From Mongoliitalea lutea (lineage in GTDB: Bacteria; Bacteroidota; Bacteroidia; Cytophagales; Cyclobacteriaceae), in assembly GCF_014652135.1 (NCBI RefSeq), contig NZ_BMYF01000007.1, forward strand, positions 124,001-188,000: a stretch of DNA of 64,000 nucleotides, given 5' to 3'. A program made the position numbers and the translations under genes. This document shows, piece by piece, positions 44,015-52,169 of this stretch (position 1 is its first letter; the number at the start of each line of letters is the position of its first letter). Below the pieces are notes generated by a model. The model was not told the origin of the DNA. It did not search any database and worked only from the letters and a program-made list of their open reading frames with translations.

Positions 44015-44375
44015 AGAAGCGAGACTTACCTGCTGCAAGCAGGAGTCGAGAAGCGAGAAACGAGAGGTTAGTGATATGTCCTGAAATTACTTGACACTTT
44101 TTTAAAGAATAATTCTATTGTTTACACGCCCCCAATATATCGCCGATAGGCATATATCAACTTATATCGCGCAAGCATATATCACTCTCTACCTCTCACA
44201 ATCTCTCTTTCTAGCAGTCTCATCCTTTATTTCTTGACTCTTGTTTCCTGTCTCCAAAACTAAAGTCGGCTTCCGAGTAGAATCGAGTCTAATCTCTCCC
44301 TTCTAACCTCTCGTCTCTAAAAAAACATACCCAAGTTTCTTATGTATATAATTTTTTTATATATTTAGCCATCCA
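44015..44375. repeat. Intergenic cassette C before the PadR gene (361 bp, no gene)
   Basis: Purine-rich arm (GAGAAGCGAGAAACGAGAGG near 44050) and a pyrimidine-rich arm (CTTCTAACCTCTCGTCTC near 44305) are roughly inverted repeats of each other. Between them lies CCTGCTGCAAGCAGG (palindrome) and two related units ending GCATATATCA around 44136-44183, the second containing the 24-bp repeat shared with 11516-11539. A TATATTTA box at 44360-44367 could be the PadR promoter. Confidence 0.7.
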
Positions 44376-44390
44376 ATGTACTTAAACACC

Positions 44391-44735
44391 ATGTCGAATA
44401 ACAATCTAATCAAGGGAAGCCTACAGACCATCATCCTCAAACTGCTGGAAGAGAATGAAAAAATGTATGGGTATGAGATCACCCAACGGGTTAAGGAACT
44501 GACCGAAGGAGAGATCAAAATCACCGAAGGTGCCCTCTACCCTGCCCTGCATAAGTTGGAGGCAGAAGGACTCCTGACTACCGAAATCCAGCAAGTAGAC
44601 AACCGGGTGAGAAAATACTACAGCCTGACCAAAAACGGACAAAAGGAAGTCAGCGCCAAGATGTCCGAGTTGCAGAGTTTCGTAGGTAATCTCCAACGCA
44701 TCTTGGATCCTGAATGGAAGCCGGGTTTGGCTTAA
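44391..44735 (+). CDS. PadR-family transcription regulator
   Basis: The start at 44391 (MSNNNLIKGSLQTIILKLL) gives 114 residues; an ATG at 44376 adds five. A winged-helix PadR domain is clear: LIKGSLQTIILKLLEENEKMYGYEITQRV, the recognition region ITEGALYPALHKLEAEGLL and VRKYYSLTKNGQKEV. It is a short PadR-s1 type without an effector domain. It leads an array of eleven paralogous membrane proteins, in the arrangement seen when PadR is paired with helical signalling domains. A 17-bp dyad (44826-44842) lies between it and the first paralog. Confidence 0.92.
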   Translation: MSNNNLIKGSLQTIILKLLEENEKMYGYEITQRVKELTEGEIKITEGALYPALHKLEAEGLLTTEIQQVDNRVRKYYSLTKNGQKEVSAKMSELQSFVGNLQRILDPEWKPGLA

Positions 44736-44825
44736 AGGGTTCACGCAGCGTTCGCAACTAATGACGCAATGAACTCAAAACATATATTAAACAATTGCAG
44801 CCTTAAAAGTACCCTTAGCGCACGT

Positions 44826-44842
44826 GGCGCAAACTTTGCGCC
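44826..44842. promoter_or_regulatory. Candidate 17-bp dyad between padR and the paralog array
   Basis: GGCGCAAA-C-TTTGCGCC is a perfect inverted repeat, 22 bp before the ATG at 44864. It could be a PadR operator. GCGCAAACTTTGCG-type strings are also common in Bacteroidota intergenic DNA, so the call is weak. Confidence 0.3.
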
Positions 44843-44863
44843 CGTTGCGAGAAACAAAAATTT

Positions 44864-45538
44864 ATGCGCCAACTAACCGACATAGAACTTCAAGAAATCC
44901 GCAAGGCAATCATGCGGAAAGAGATCTCCTCAGCTGAGATTCTGATGGAGGTGTATGACCATTACATCAGTCACTTGCAGGAGTTTCCCAAGGAGGAATT
45001 CAATGAACAACTTTTTGAGTTGGAACAGAAGTTCACCTATGCCTATTGCCATGCCCTGCAGGCTAAATTCCATAAAAACATAGATATAGGAAAAGCCCAA
45101 TGGATGGTGATCAAAAAATATTTCTGCACTTCAAGAATACTTTTCCTAGCAGGCATTTTAGCCGTTGTAAATTTTGTAGCGACACAAGCAAGAACTGAAC
45201 AGGAAATTAAATTTCTTTTGATGTCTCCTTTGGCTCTACTGTTTATGATGCATTTAGCCTTAGGGTATCAGTGGTTGAAAAGAATTTTACCTATTAAAAA
45301 ATCTTTTAAAGGAAATGGAGTACCTATTAAATCCTCTTTAATGACACCACTTTCTATGCGCTTGCTTTGGCCCTTATTATTGGCGAATTTGATATTCTAC
45401 CCAAAAATCGTTCTGGAAAATTTTGATTCAGAATCAATTTTACCTGCTGCTGCAGTTATGACAACAGTCTTGCTTTTATTCTATGCGATTTCACTAATGG
45501 AAGTCTGGAAAATCAAATCTAAATCAGCTTTGGTATGA
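44864..45538 (+). CDS. PadR-linked membrane paralog 1 (HAAS-like N-domain)
   Basis: 224 residues. The N-domain (1-70) is helical with the motif ILMEVYDHYISHL at 26-38 (YDH at 31-33). Predicted membrane segments are about 91-108, 116-134, 166-184 and 192-213, ending VWKIKSKSALV. Its C-terminal signature is shared with paralog 2. It overlaps paralog 2 by 4 bp. No known catalytic motif is present. The N-domain resembles PadR-associated HAAS-type domains, so signalling at the membrane is the most reasonable guess. Follows padR after 128 bp. Confidence 0.75.
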   Translation: MRQLTDIELQEIRKAIMRKEISSAEILMEVYDHYISHLQEFPKEEFNEQLFELEQKFTYAYCHALQAKFHKNIDIGKAQWMVIKKYFCTSRILFLAGILAVVNFVATQARTEQEIKFLLMSPLALLFMMHLALGYQWLKRILPIKKSFKGNGVPIKSSLMTPLSMRLLWPLLLANLIFYPKIVLENFDSESILPAAAVMTTVLLLFYAISLMEVWKIKSKSALV

Positions 45539-46215
45539 GAAAACTGGAGGAAAAAGAATTAGAAAAAGTACAATTGGCAGTTGGCCAAAAAGATATTGGC
45601 GTTATTGAACTTTTGGCAGAAATCTATGACCACTATGTGAGTCATTTGGAAAAGTTTTCAGCTGAGGAGTTTGAAATCGAACTTAATGCTTTGGAAATGA
45701 AATTCACCTCCAAATACTGTAAAAAACTGGAGCAAGACCTTCTGCATATGTCTAGAAAAGAAATGTTCAGATTGGCTTGGCAACAAGTTATCTTATTATT
45801 CACTTGGCCTAAAGCCCTTCTCAGCCTTGCGCTTGTACTCGCAATCATTATTTTCTGGCCTCTTATGGACAAAAATCATCAAATGCTTGCTTTAATGGCT
45901 TTATTAGGAGCAACATTGGTTTTTCATTCTATTATCTGGTGGCACTCACATCAAAAAATTAAAACCTTTAAAAATTTCTACAAAGGAGATAATTTATTGA
46001 TTTCGGTTCACATCTCCTCCATGATGAATACTATATTCTTACCCACATCTATATTTTCACTATTGGTAACTTCCCCTAAAATATTGGGATTCTACAATAT
46101 AGTTGATACCCCATATTTCTTTTTAATCAGCATGGCGTTTTTCTTAATCCTAGGATTATTAAACATAGGAATATTTCAAGTCTGGAAAATCAAATCAAAA
46201 ACAGCATTGGTATGA
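45535..46215 (+). CDS. PadR-linked membrane paralog 2
   Basis: 226 residues. N-domain motif LLAEIYDHYVSHLEKF at 26-41, then four predicted membrane segments (about 94-110, 118-136, 164-181, 192-213) and a C-terminus VWKIKSKTALV nearly identical to paralog 1. The two probably arose by a recent tandem duplication. Start ATG lies inside the previous gene's stop overlap (ATGA), so translation is coupled. It overlaps paralog 3 by 4 bp as well. Confidence 0.75.
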   Translation: MRKLEEKELEKVQLAVGQKDIGVIELLAEIYDHYVSHLEKFSAEEFEIELNALEMKFTSKYCKKLEQDLLHMSRKEMFRLAWQQVILLFTWPKALLSLALVLAIIIFWPLMDKNHQMLALMALLGATLVFHSIIWWHSHQKIKTFKNFYKGDNLLISVHISSMMNTIFLPTSIFSLLVTSPKILGFYNIVDTPYFFLISMAFFLILGLLNIGIFQVWKIKSKTALV

Positions 46216-46880
46216 GAAAACTAACTGATGTAGAATTGGAAATCATTAAAGACAGGCTTGAAAACCTGAGTCTTTCATATGTAGAAATCTACAATGAACT
46301 TTTAGACCATTATGTAACAACCTTGGAGCAAGTAGATCCAGAGGGGTTTGCGAAAAATAAGGAAATTTTGGATGATGAGTTTACTTGGTCGGTGGTTCGG
46401 AATATGGAAAAAGAACTTCTAAAAAATGTCAGCCAAGAACTTCAAACTTCACAATTAGAAGCATTGAAGTTTTGGAAAATGGACATTTGGAGAGTTTTTG
46501 GGATTTTCACTTACACAGTTTTATTAATTGTTATTTATAAAACGATAAGTCTTGATGTGATGATGGCTTTTGCATTTTTGCCTGGATTCGGGGTTATAAC
46601 AGCCTTGCTTTATCACTCAGGTAATAATTTTTGGTTTTCTTTCAATCCAAGTTATTTCAGACCTAGAAATGTAATTTTACAGGCAGCTGTAGGAAGATAC
46701 CTCTTTGCTTTAAATTGGAGTAATTTCTTTTTTTTCATCACTTCAATTATATTGAATAACAATGGTCTAGAAAATCCAGCAATGATTCTGATTCTATTCT
46801 ACAGTACATTTTTGAATCTCTATGCGCTATCTCTTTATCACTCCATCAATTTGAAAACCTTCAAACTGATCATGCCATGA
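46212..46880 (+). CDS. PadR-linked membrane paralog 3
   Basis: 222 residues. N-domain motif IYNELLDHYVTTLEQV (LDH at 31-33), followed by EFTWSVVRNMEKEL, a block shared with paralogs 5 and 6. Hydrophobic segments lie around 93-110, 116-134, 160-180 and 190-210. The C-terminus SINLKTFKLIMP matches the tail of paralog 6 (AINLKTLKLIKY). Coupled by 4-bp overlaps to both neighbours. Confidence 0.75.
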   Translation: MRKLTDVELEIIKDRLENLSLSYVEIYNELLDHYVTTLEQVDPEGFAKNKEILDDEFTWSVVRNMEKELLKNVSQELQTSQLEALKFWKMDIWRVFGIFTYTVLLIVIYKTISLDVMMAFAFLPGFGVITALLYHSGNNFWFSFNPSYFRPRNVILQAAVGRYLFALNWSNFFFFITSIILNNNGLENPAMILILFYSTFLNLYALSLYHSINLKTFKLIMP

Positions 46881-47608
46881 AGTTAAATAAAGACCAAATT
46901 GAGCAATTGCATTACCATATCAATACTAAACAGATCCCTTACATTGAGGTGAGAGATGAGGTATTGGATCATTATCAGACAGCTTTAGAGTTGGAGCAAG
47001 AACGTCCTGTGAAAGAAGTCTTGGCTGAGTTGGATCAGACTTTTACCGTAGGGTATTGTAAACAATTATCAGGCAACTATCTAAATGAATTACATTCAGC
47101 ATATCCAGAAGTTTTCAAAAAGAAATTAGTCGATTTACTAATAGGTAAAAATTGGTGGGTCGCAGTCCTATTGCTCGCATTTTCCTTCTCACTACCATCT
47201 TGGGTTGACAAGGCTAGAAACCTACAGTTTTTTATCACCATATCAATATTGTTCAGTACTGTTTTGGTTAGCTGGACAATTGATAGGGCCTACCCGAAAA
47301 GAAAGATAAAACACCAATACAGATTAGTAGATGACAAACCCATACTAGCCATGTATCATGTAGGCAAGCCAAGGGGTATTGCTTTGATTGTTGCGCTCAT
47401 GCTACTTCTTGTTGCATTGCCCATCCTTATCCTGAGCACACTTGAGTTTTTTACAGAACACTCAATAGTATTCCTTTTCCAAGCTCCTTATGTGTATTTC
47501 ACGGTTGGATTGATTTGGTTATTTTTCATAGCAATCATTGCCAGAGCCCAAGCAATTATTTCCATGACTAAAGCATATACTCCGAAATTAAACTGTGGTA
47601 TTCGATGA
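46877..47608 (+). CDS. PadR-linked membrane paralog 4
   Basis: 243 residues, the longest of the first block. The N-terminus MKLNKDQIEQLHYHI is of the second-block type, but the motif VRDEVLDHYQTALE (LDH at 30-32) is of the first-block type, so it looks intermediate or recombinant. FTVGYCKQLSGNYL follows, like paralogs 1 and 2. Four hydrophobic segments are seen at about 94-109, 116-134, 168-190 and 197-221, with a 30-residue basic loop in the middle (RAYPKRKIKHQYRLVDDKP). 4-bp overlaps on both sides. Confidence 0.73.
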   Translation: MKLNKDQIEQLHYHINTKQIPYIEVRDEVLDHYQTALELEQERPVKEVLAELDQTFTVGYCKQLSGNYLNELHSAYPEVFKKKLVDLLIGKNWWVAVLLLAFSFSLPSWVDKARNLQFFITISILFSTVLVSWTIDRAYPKRKIKHQYRLVDDKPILAMYHVGKPRGIALIVALMLLLVALPILILSTLEFFTEHSIVFLFQAPYVYFTVGLIWLFFIAIIARAQAIISMTKAYTPKLNCGIR

Positions 47609-48267
47609 AAAGAACCCTGTCTGCTATAGAACTACAAACCATCAAAGCCCGTCTCGATCGCTGCCAGATTAGCTATCAGGAGGTCTATGATGAGCTGTTT
47701 GACCATTATGTTTCGGTATTGGAACACGCTTCCGAAGAGGAATTTCCACACAGGAAGGAAGCGTTAGACCACGCTTTTAACTGGTCCACCATTCGTCAAA
47801 TGGAAAAGCAACAAGTAACACTAGCAACAAGAGATTTAGACAAGCTATTACTTACAAAAATATCATTACAGATTTTCAACAAATTAACAATGGGTATCCT
47901 TGCCTTGCTTTTGGCATTGAATTACAGCTTGTATTGCTTCATGGGCTTTCATTCCTTTGCCAATCTCACACTACTGATGGTTTTTGCCCTACTTGCTTTT
48001 GCAGCCTATGCCTCACAAAACATTCCTTTTTTGTTGGTACAAAACAAAGCGAAAAAGGCAATCCATGAAGCAGCGTTCAAAAAGCATTTGTTCTATTTCA
48101 ATGTACTGAACTTTGTTTTGCTAGTTCCCTCGTTTATGCTCCATCACCATGGTTATCAAAAACCTAGTCAAGTACTGATCATTGGATATGCAGTTATTGT
48201 CCTATCTATAGCCCTATTAATTTACAGCACAATCAACCACAAACCCTTGGAAATAACTCATGAATAA
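47605..48267 (+). CDS. PadR-linked membrane paralog 5
   Basis: 220 residues. The N-domain MKRTLSAIELQTIKARLDRC and the motif VYDELFDHYVSVLEHA (FDH at 32-34) are close to paralog 6, and AFNWSTIRQMEKQQ matches its FSWSVIRGMEK block. Membrane segments are about 94-112, 118-136, 163-180 and 188-208. The tail is IYSTINHKPLEITHE. Coupled to paralog 4 by a 4-bp overlap, and separated from paralog 6 by 63 bp with no evident feature. Confidence 0.75.
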   Translation: MKRTLSAIELQTIKARLDRCQISYQEVYDELFDHYVSVLEHASEEEFPHRKEALDHAFNWSTIRQMEKQQVTLATRDLDKLLLTKISLQIFNKLTMGILALLLALNYSLYCFMGFHSFANLTLLMVFALLAFAAYASQNIPFLLVQNKAKKAIHEAAFKKHLFYFNVLNFVLLVPSFMLHHHGYQKPSQVLIIGYAVIVLSIALLIYSTINHKPLEITHE

Positions 48268-48330
48268 TTCCAACAACAAAGCATTCTAAAGACATTGCCT
48301 AAACCACTTAAAAAGCTATTCTGAAAATCC

Positions 48331-49005
48331 ATGAGAACGCTATCCGAAACCGAAATTCAAACCATCCAAACCCGACTCGATCGTTGCCTGATTGCGTATC
48401 AAGAAATCTATGATGAGTTGTTAGATCATTATATATCGGCTTTAGAACAAGTTCCGGTTGAGGTGTATTTACAAAAGAAAGAAGAACTGGATAATACTTT
48501 TTCCTGGTCCGTTATCAGGGGCATGGAAAAAGCATTAGAAAAATCTGCTAGGAAGGAGTTTTTACGCACCGCTCGCTCAAGCTATAAAATCTGGACTTTA
48601 GGCTGGAAAAAACTAAGCATACTATTAGTAGTGGGTCTACTATTTACTCCTGTTTTTCTTTTAACTGGCCCGGAAGGCACGTACATCGTCTCTGCTTTAG
48701 TACTTTTTTCTATGGTTGGCTTTTCCCTCTATTTTAATAAAACCAAATATGGATTTAGCTGGTCTTTGGCTCCTGGCGTTCATAAACCTAGATATGTCTT
48801 GGCCCATCAATTCTTTGGTTCTCATGTTTTCATCTTTGGGATCACCAATTTATTTGCCCAGCTACTCCCAAAACTCTTGGAAAACACTTCGTTCGCTTAT
48901 TTGACTCCCTATTTTTTGCTCTTATTCAGCATGATTTTACTGACATTTTGCTGGGTGATTTTCAACGCTATTAATCTGAAAACCTTAAAGCTGATAAAAT
49001 ATTAA
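48331..49005 (+). CDS. PadR-linked membrane paralog 6
   Basis: 224 residues. Start MRTLSETEIQTIQTRLDRC, motif IYDELLDHYISALEQV (LDH at 31-33), then FSWSVIRGMEKALEKSARKEFL. Four hydrophobic segments (about 93-109, 114-130, 155-175 and 184-206) precede the tail AINLKTLKLIKY. It is the last gene of the first sub-block; an unrelated hydrolase gene follows after 63 bp. Confidence 0.75.
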   Translation: MRTLSETEIQTIQTRLDRCLIAYQEIYDELLDHYISALEQVPVEVYLQKKEELDNTFSWSVIRGMEKALEKSARKEFLRTARSSYKIWTLGWKKLSILLVVGLLFTPVFLLTGPEGTYIVSALVLFSMVGFSLYFNKTKYGFSWSLAPGVHKPRYVLAHQFFGSHVFIFGITNLFAQLLPKLLENTSFAYLTPYFLLLFSMILLTFCWVIFNAINLKTLKLIKY

Positions 49006-49068
49006 AACTAAACTAGGAATGATCCAGAGACAACTATTTTCAAACCTGAACCACTAAAAAACACAGAA

Positions 49069-50016
49069 ATGAAACTCGCTATTACACTTTTACTCATCCT
49101 ATCTACTTCTTTTTTGCCCATGAGCAAAGAAAATGATATGTTTTCTGAATTAGAAATCACATTAAGCACTCAAACTGGAGATATTTTTGGAACCATGACC
49201 ATTCCTGAAAAATCAGGAAAAATTCCCGTAGCTCTTATCATCGCTGGATCAGGTCCAACGGATAGAGATGGAAACAACCCCATAGCTGGTAAAAATAATT
49301 CTTTACAAATGCTTGCTCATGAACTCGCAAAAAATGGAATTGCATCCATACGCTTTGATAAGCGAGGAATTGGAGAAAGTGTAGCTGCTATGAAAGAAGA
49401 AAGTGAACTTCTTTTCAATGACTACATTTTAGATGTGGAAGAATGGATCTCGATGCTCAAGCAAGATGAACGATTTTCAAGCATTACAATCATCGGTCAC
49501 AGTGAGGGTTCATTAATTGGTATGGCCGCATCTTCATATACAGATAAATTCATATCTATAGCAGGCGCAGGAGAGTCAGCGGATAAAACTTTAAAAAGAC
49601 AACTAGGCGCACAACCTAAGGAAATCCAAGACCTTACCTTTCCCATAATTGACAAGTTGAAAGATGGTAGTAGAGTGGAAGATGTCAACCCTATGCTTTA
49701 CTCCTTATTTAGACCAAGTATTCAGCCATACCTCATTTCTTGGTTTAACCACGATCCCCATGAAATCATAGGAACACTTTCTATTCCAACGTTAATTATT
49801 CAGGGAACAAATGACTTACAAGTTACGGTAGAGGACGCCCAAATTCTGGCAAAAGCGCAGCCAAAAGCGACTTTAACTTTAATTGAAAACATGAATCATG
49901 TATTAAAAATTGTAGATGAAGATCCTCAGCAAAATGCTGCTTCTTATAACATTCCGGATTTACCTATCTCAGACGAGTTAATAAAGTCGATTGTTGAACA
50001 TATTTATAACAACTGA
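49069..50016 (+). CDS. Exported alpha/beta hydrolase
   Basis: 315 residues with an N-terminal hydrophobic stretch (MKLAITLLLILSTSFLPM), probably a signal peptide. The alpha/beta hydrolase core has IIAGSGPTDRDGNNP (oxyanion block), the nucleophile elbow IIGHSEGSLIG, an acid in QGTNDLQV and the catalytic His in NMNHVLKIV. It belongs with esterases/acyl-peptidases of the GSGPTDRDGN group. It interrupts the membrane-paralog array and is transcribed in the same direction, 63 bp after paralog 6, so it may belong to the same transcript. Confidence 0.88.
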   Translation: MKLAITLLLILSTSFLPMSKENDMFSELEITLSTQTGDIFGTMTIPEKSGKIPVALIIAGSGPTDRDGNNPIAGKNNSLQMLAHELAKNGIASIRFDKRGIGESVAAMKEESELLFNDYILDVEEWISMLKQDERFSSITIIGHSEGSLIGMAASSYTDKFISIAGAGESADKTLKRQLGAQPKEIQDLTFPIIDKLKDGSRVEDVNPMLYSLFRPSIQPYLISWFNHDPHEIIGTLSIPTLIIQGTNDLQVTVEDAQILAKAQPKATLTLIENMNHVLKIVDEDPQQNAASYNIPDLPISDELIKSIVEHIYNN

Positions 50017-50032
50017 ACCTAAAATTCATCTC

Positions 50033-50737
50033 ATGACTACCCTAATTGGAATAACGTTAATCAGCTTCGGTTTTTTCGTGAAGGCCTTCCCAAAGTTAAT
50101 TTCGGGATACAATACCATGTCCAAGCGCCAACAGGAAAATATCGATATAGAAGGTTTATCGACCTTTATGAGGAATACTTTTCTGGCCATGGGCTTTATG
50201 GTAGTCGTGGGCCATATTCTTTTGAAAGCAGTTAATCAACCAACGTTATCGGACTATTTCGCTCCGTTAGTCATTGCAATAGGAGCGATCATAATGGTGG
50301 TAAAAGGAAGGCAATTTGATCATAACCAAGAGAAGTTTGTCAATTCTAAGTTTAAAGTACTGTTTACCGCTCTCATCTTAATAGGAGCTTTGCTTAGCGT
50401 AATCTATGGCATCATTCCTTCGAAACATGAGATGAAGCATGAATCAGTTGCCTTTTCTGGTTCTTATGGAACAGAATTGAAATTTTCAGAGATTGACTCC
50501 ATTGCCCTTACGGATCGGATTCCAAGGGTCCTATCACGCAACAATGGCTTGGGCGTAGGCCAAATCAAAAAAGGAACTTTCCGTGTAGAAGATATTGGCA
50601 AAGCCCACTTACTAGTGCATGCTTCGTCAGGCCCCTTTCTAGTAATCATCACCAAGTCAGGGGAAACGACGATTATCAACTATAAGGACAAAGCTAAAAC
50701 AGACCAGATTTACAAGGAGTTGCAGTCTAAAATTTAA
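50033..50737 (+). CDS. DUF3784-like/PH-like membrane protein
   Basis: The ATG at 50033 (MTTLIGITLISFGFFVKAFP) follows the hydrolase stop by 16 bp, giving 234 residues; an in-frame ATG at 49991 inside the hydrolase is less likely. Three to four hydrophobic segments (FPKLISGYNTMSKRQ loop of DUF3784, MAMGFMVVVGHILL, YFAPLVIAIGAIIMVV, ALILIGALLSVIYGII) precede a C-terminal beta-rich domain (VAFSGSYGTELKFSEIDSIAL, HLLVHASSGPFLVIITKSG, TIINYKDKAKTDQIYKELQ). That domain resembles bacterial PH domains. Function unknown. Confidence 0.78.
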   Translation: MTTLIGITLISFGFFVKAFPKLISGYNTMSKRQQENIDIEGLSTFMRNTFLAMGFMVVVGHILLKAVNQPTLSDYFAPLVIAIGAIIMVVKGRQFDHNQEKFVNSKFKVLFTALILIGALLSVIYGIIPSKHEMKHESVAFSGSYGTELKFSEIDSIALTDRIPRVLSRNNGLGVGQIKKGTFRVEDIGKAHLLVHASSGPFLVIITKSGETTIINYKDKAKTDQIYKELQSKI

Positions 50738-50772
50738 CTAGTATTACTTGAACGAAACTAGCATAAAGCGCC

Positions 50773-51390
50773 ATGAAACTAAATCACGAACAACTGGAAA
50801 CGATCAGACTGGAATTGTCAAAAGTCAAGGTCTATTACACTAATATTCAAGACGAACTGTTAGACCATATAGCCTCAAAAACAGAGCAACTTATGAAAGA
50901 AGGTTTGGATTTCAGGTCAGCATTTGATCAAGCCACCCAAAAGGTGAATCCTGAAAAATTCCAGATGGATGTGCTTATCACCACCCATTTGGCAAAGATG
51001 AAGTCAATTTTCAAATCATTTATGGAACCGATGATTTTGATCAAGTCTCTCTTGCTAGCAGCTTTGATCATGTTAGCGGTGAATAGTATTGGTCTAGAAA
51101 TCCCATTTGCCATTAAATGGATGAAAATTTCCTTCATCGTAATCATTGCTTTACTAATCGTATTATCTTTCAGGATAAAGCTACTCAAAAACTCCCATGT
51201 GGTAGCTTCCTGGAACTCTTCTTGGTTAGTGTTCTGGCTTATGTTTCTAATAATTGATTTTGATTTGTTACTTAAACTAGGGTTTACTGCCCAAACAATC
51301 TTTGCAATCAACACTCTTAGCATTTCCTTTTTATTTGTCAGCGGCTCTACGATGACAATGCGTGAAATTCATAAATTGAAGACTGCATGA
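50773..51390 (+). CDS. PadR-linked membrane paralog 7
   Basis: 205 residues, the shortest paralog. MKLNHEQLETIRLELSKVKV and IQDELLDHIASKTEQLM (LDH at 30-32) open the second block type. Four hydrophobic segments follow (about 88-106, 115-131, 148-165, 172-192). The C-terminus is TMTMREIHKLKTA. It overlaps paralog 8 by 4 bp. Confidence 0.74.
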   Translation: MKLNHEQLETIRLELSKVKVYYTNIQDELLDHIASKTEQLMKEGLDFRSAFDQATQKVNPEKFQMDVLITTHLAKMKSIFKSFMEPMILIKSLLLAALIMLAVNSIGLEIPFAIKWMKISFIVIIALLIVLSFRIKLLKNSHVVASWNSSWLVFWLMFLIIDFDLLLKLGFTAQTIFAINTLSISFLFVSGSTMTMREIHKLKTA

Positions 51391-52091
51391 AACTAACCAA
51401 AGACCAAATCGAGCAACTCAAAAAAATGATCTCCAGCAAGGGTTATCCATATATAGATGTGCAGTACGAGATTTTGGACCATGTGGCTTGTAAGATAGAA
51501 GAACTGATGGCACACGACCCCAAACTCAGCTTAGAGGCTGCCTTTACCAAAGTACATGCATCCTTTGGGATATTCGGCTTTTCGAGTTTGGAGGAGTCTT
51601 ACGAAAAAACCATTCAACAAAAGGCTACCAAATTCACCTTGGAAGCACTTGTAACTATTTGGACCAGTTGGAGGATTATCCTTCCCTTCGGATTAACTGC
51701 GCTGTTCCTAGGCTTAGCATTCTTTAATCAACTGTTTTTTGGAGACAGCTATATCGGAAGTTATTTGTTTGCTATAGGCATTTTTCTCATCCTATTGCAC
51801 CTCATCACAGGAAGAAGCTGGAGGAGTCTAAAAACCTATCATCAATATGCTGCTGCAAGACAGAGTTCACCATTTGCTGTTCTTTTATATATAGGTTTAT
51901 ATGTTGCATACACCCTTTTATGGCATTCTAGCGAGATACAATGGTGGAATATAGCATCCATGAGTAAGGAGCAATGGATATGTATTGGCATTATTTTTAT
52001 AACTTTTTCTCTACTCCTCAGTGTAAGAAAAAGTATTGACCATAGTATTGAAAGAACTCACAAGCTTCAAAGACTTTATGAGACTGTGTAA
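51387..52091 (+). CDS. PadR-linked membrane paralog 8
   Basis: 234 residues. N-domain MKLTKDQIEQLKKMISSKGY and VQYEILDHVACKIEELM, followed by KVHASFGIFGFSSLEESYEK. The first roughly 126 bp are almost identical in DNA to paralog 11 (about five differences), whereas the membrane part is unrelated at DNA level. Four hydrophobic segments lie about 91-108, 112-131, 151-172 and 190-207. The tail carries SIERTHKLQRLYETV. It is coupled to paralog 7. Confidence 0.76.
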   Translation: MKLTKDQIEQLKKMISSKGYPYIDVQYEILDHVACKIEELMAHDPKLSLEAAFTKVHASFGIFGFSSLEESYEKTIQQKATKFTLEALVTIWTSWRIILPFGLTALFLGLAFFNQLFFGDSYIGSYLFAIGIFLILLHLITGRSWRSLKTYHQYAAARQSSPFAVLLYIGLYVAYTLLWHSSEIQWWNIASMSKEQWICIGIIFITFSLLLSVRKSIDHSIERTHKLQRLYETV

Positions 52092-52169
52092 AAGTTGGGA
52101 AATAAATCAGCTTCTAAGCTTACGATAGCATGAGCTCGAATGAATGAAAAAATTAAAAAATCAACTGCA

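Noticed and set aside
49991-50032. Early start of the DUF3784-like gene inside the hydrolase gene
   Set aside because: The 14 residues gained are out-of-frame hydrolase sequence. The ATG at 50033 begins the hydrophobic family core.
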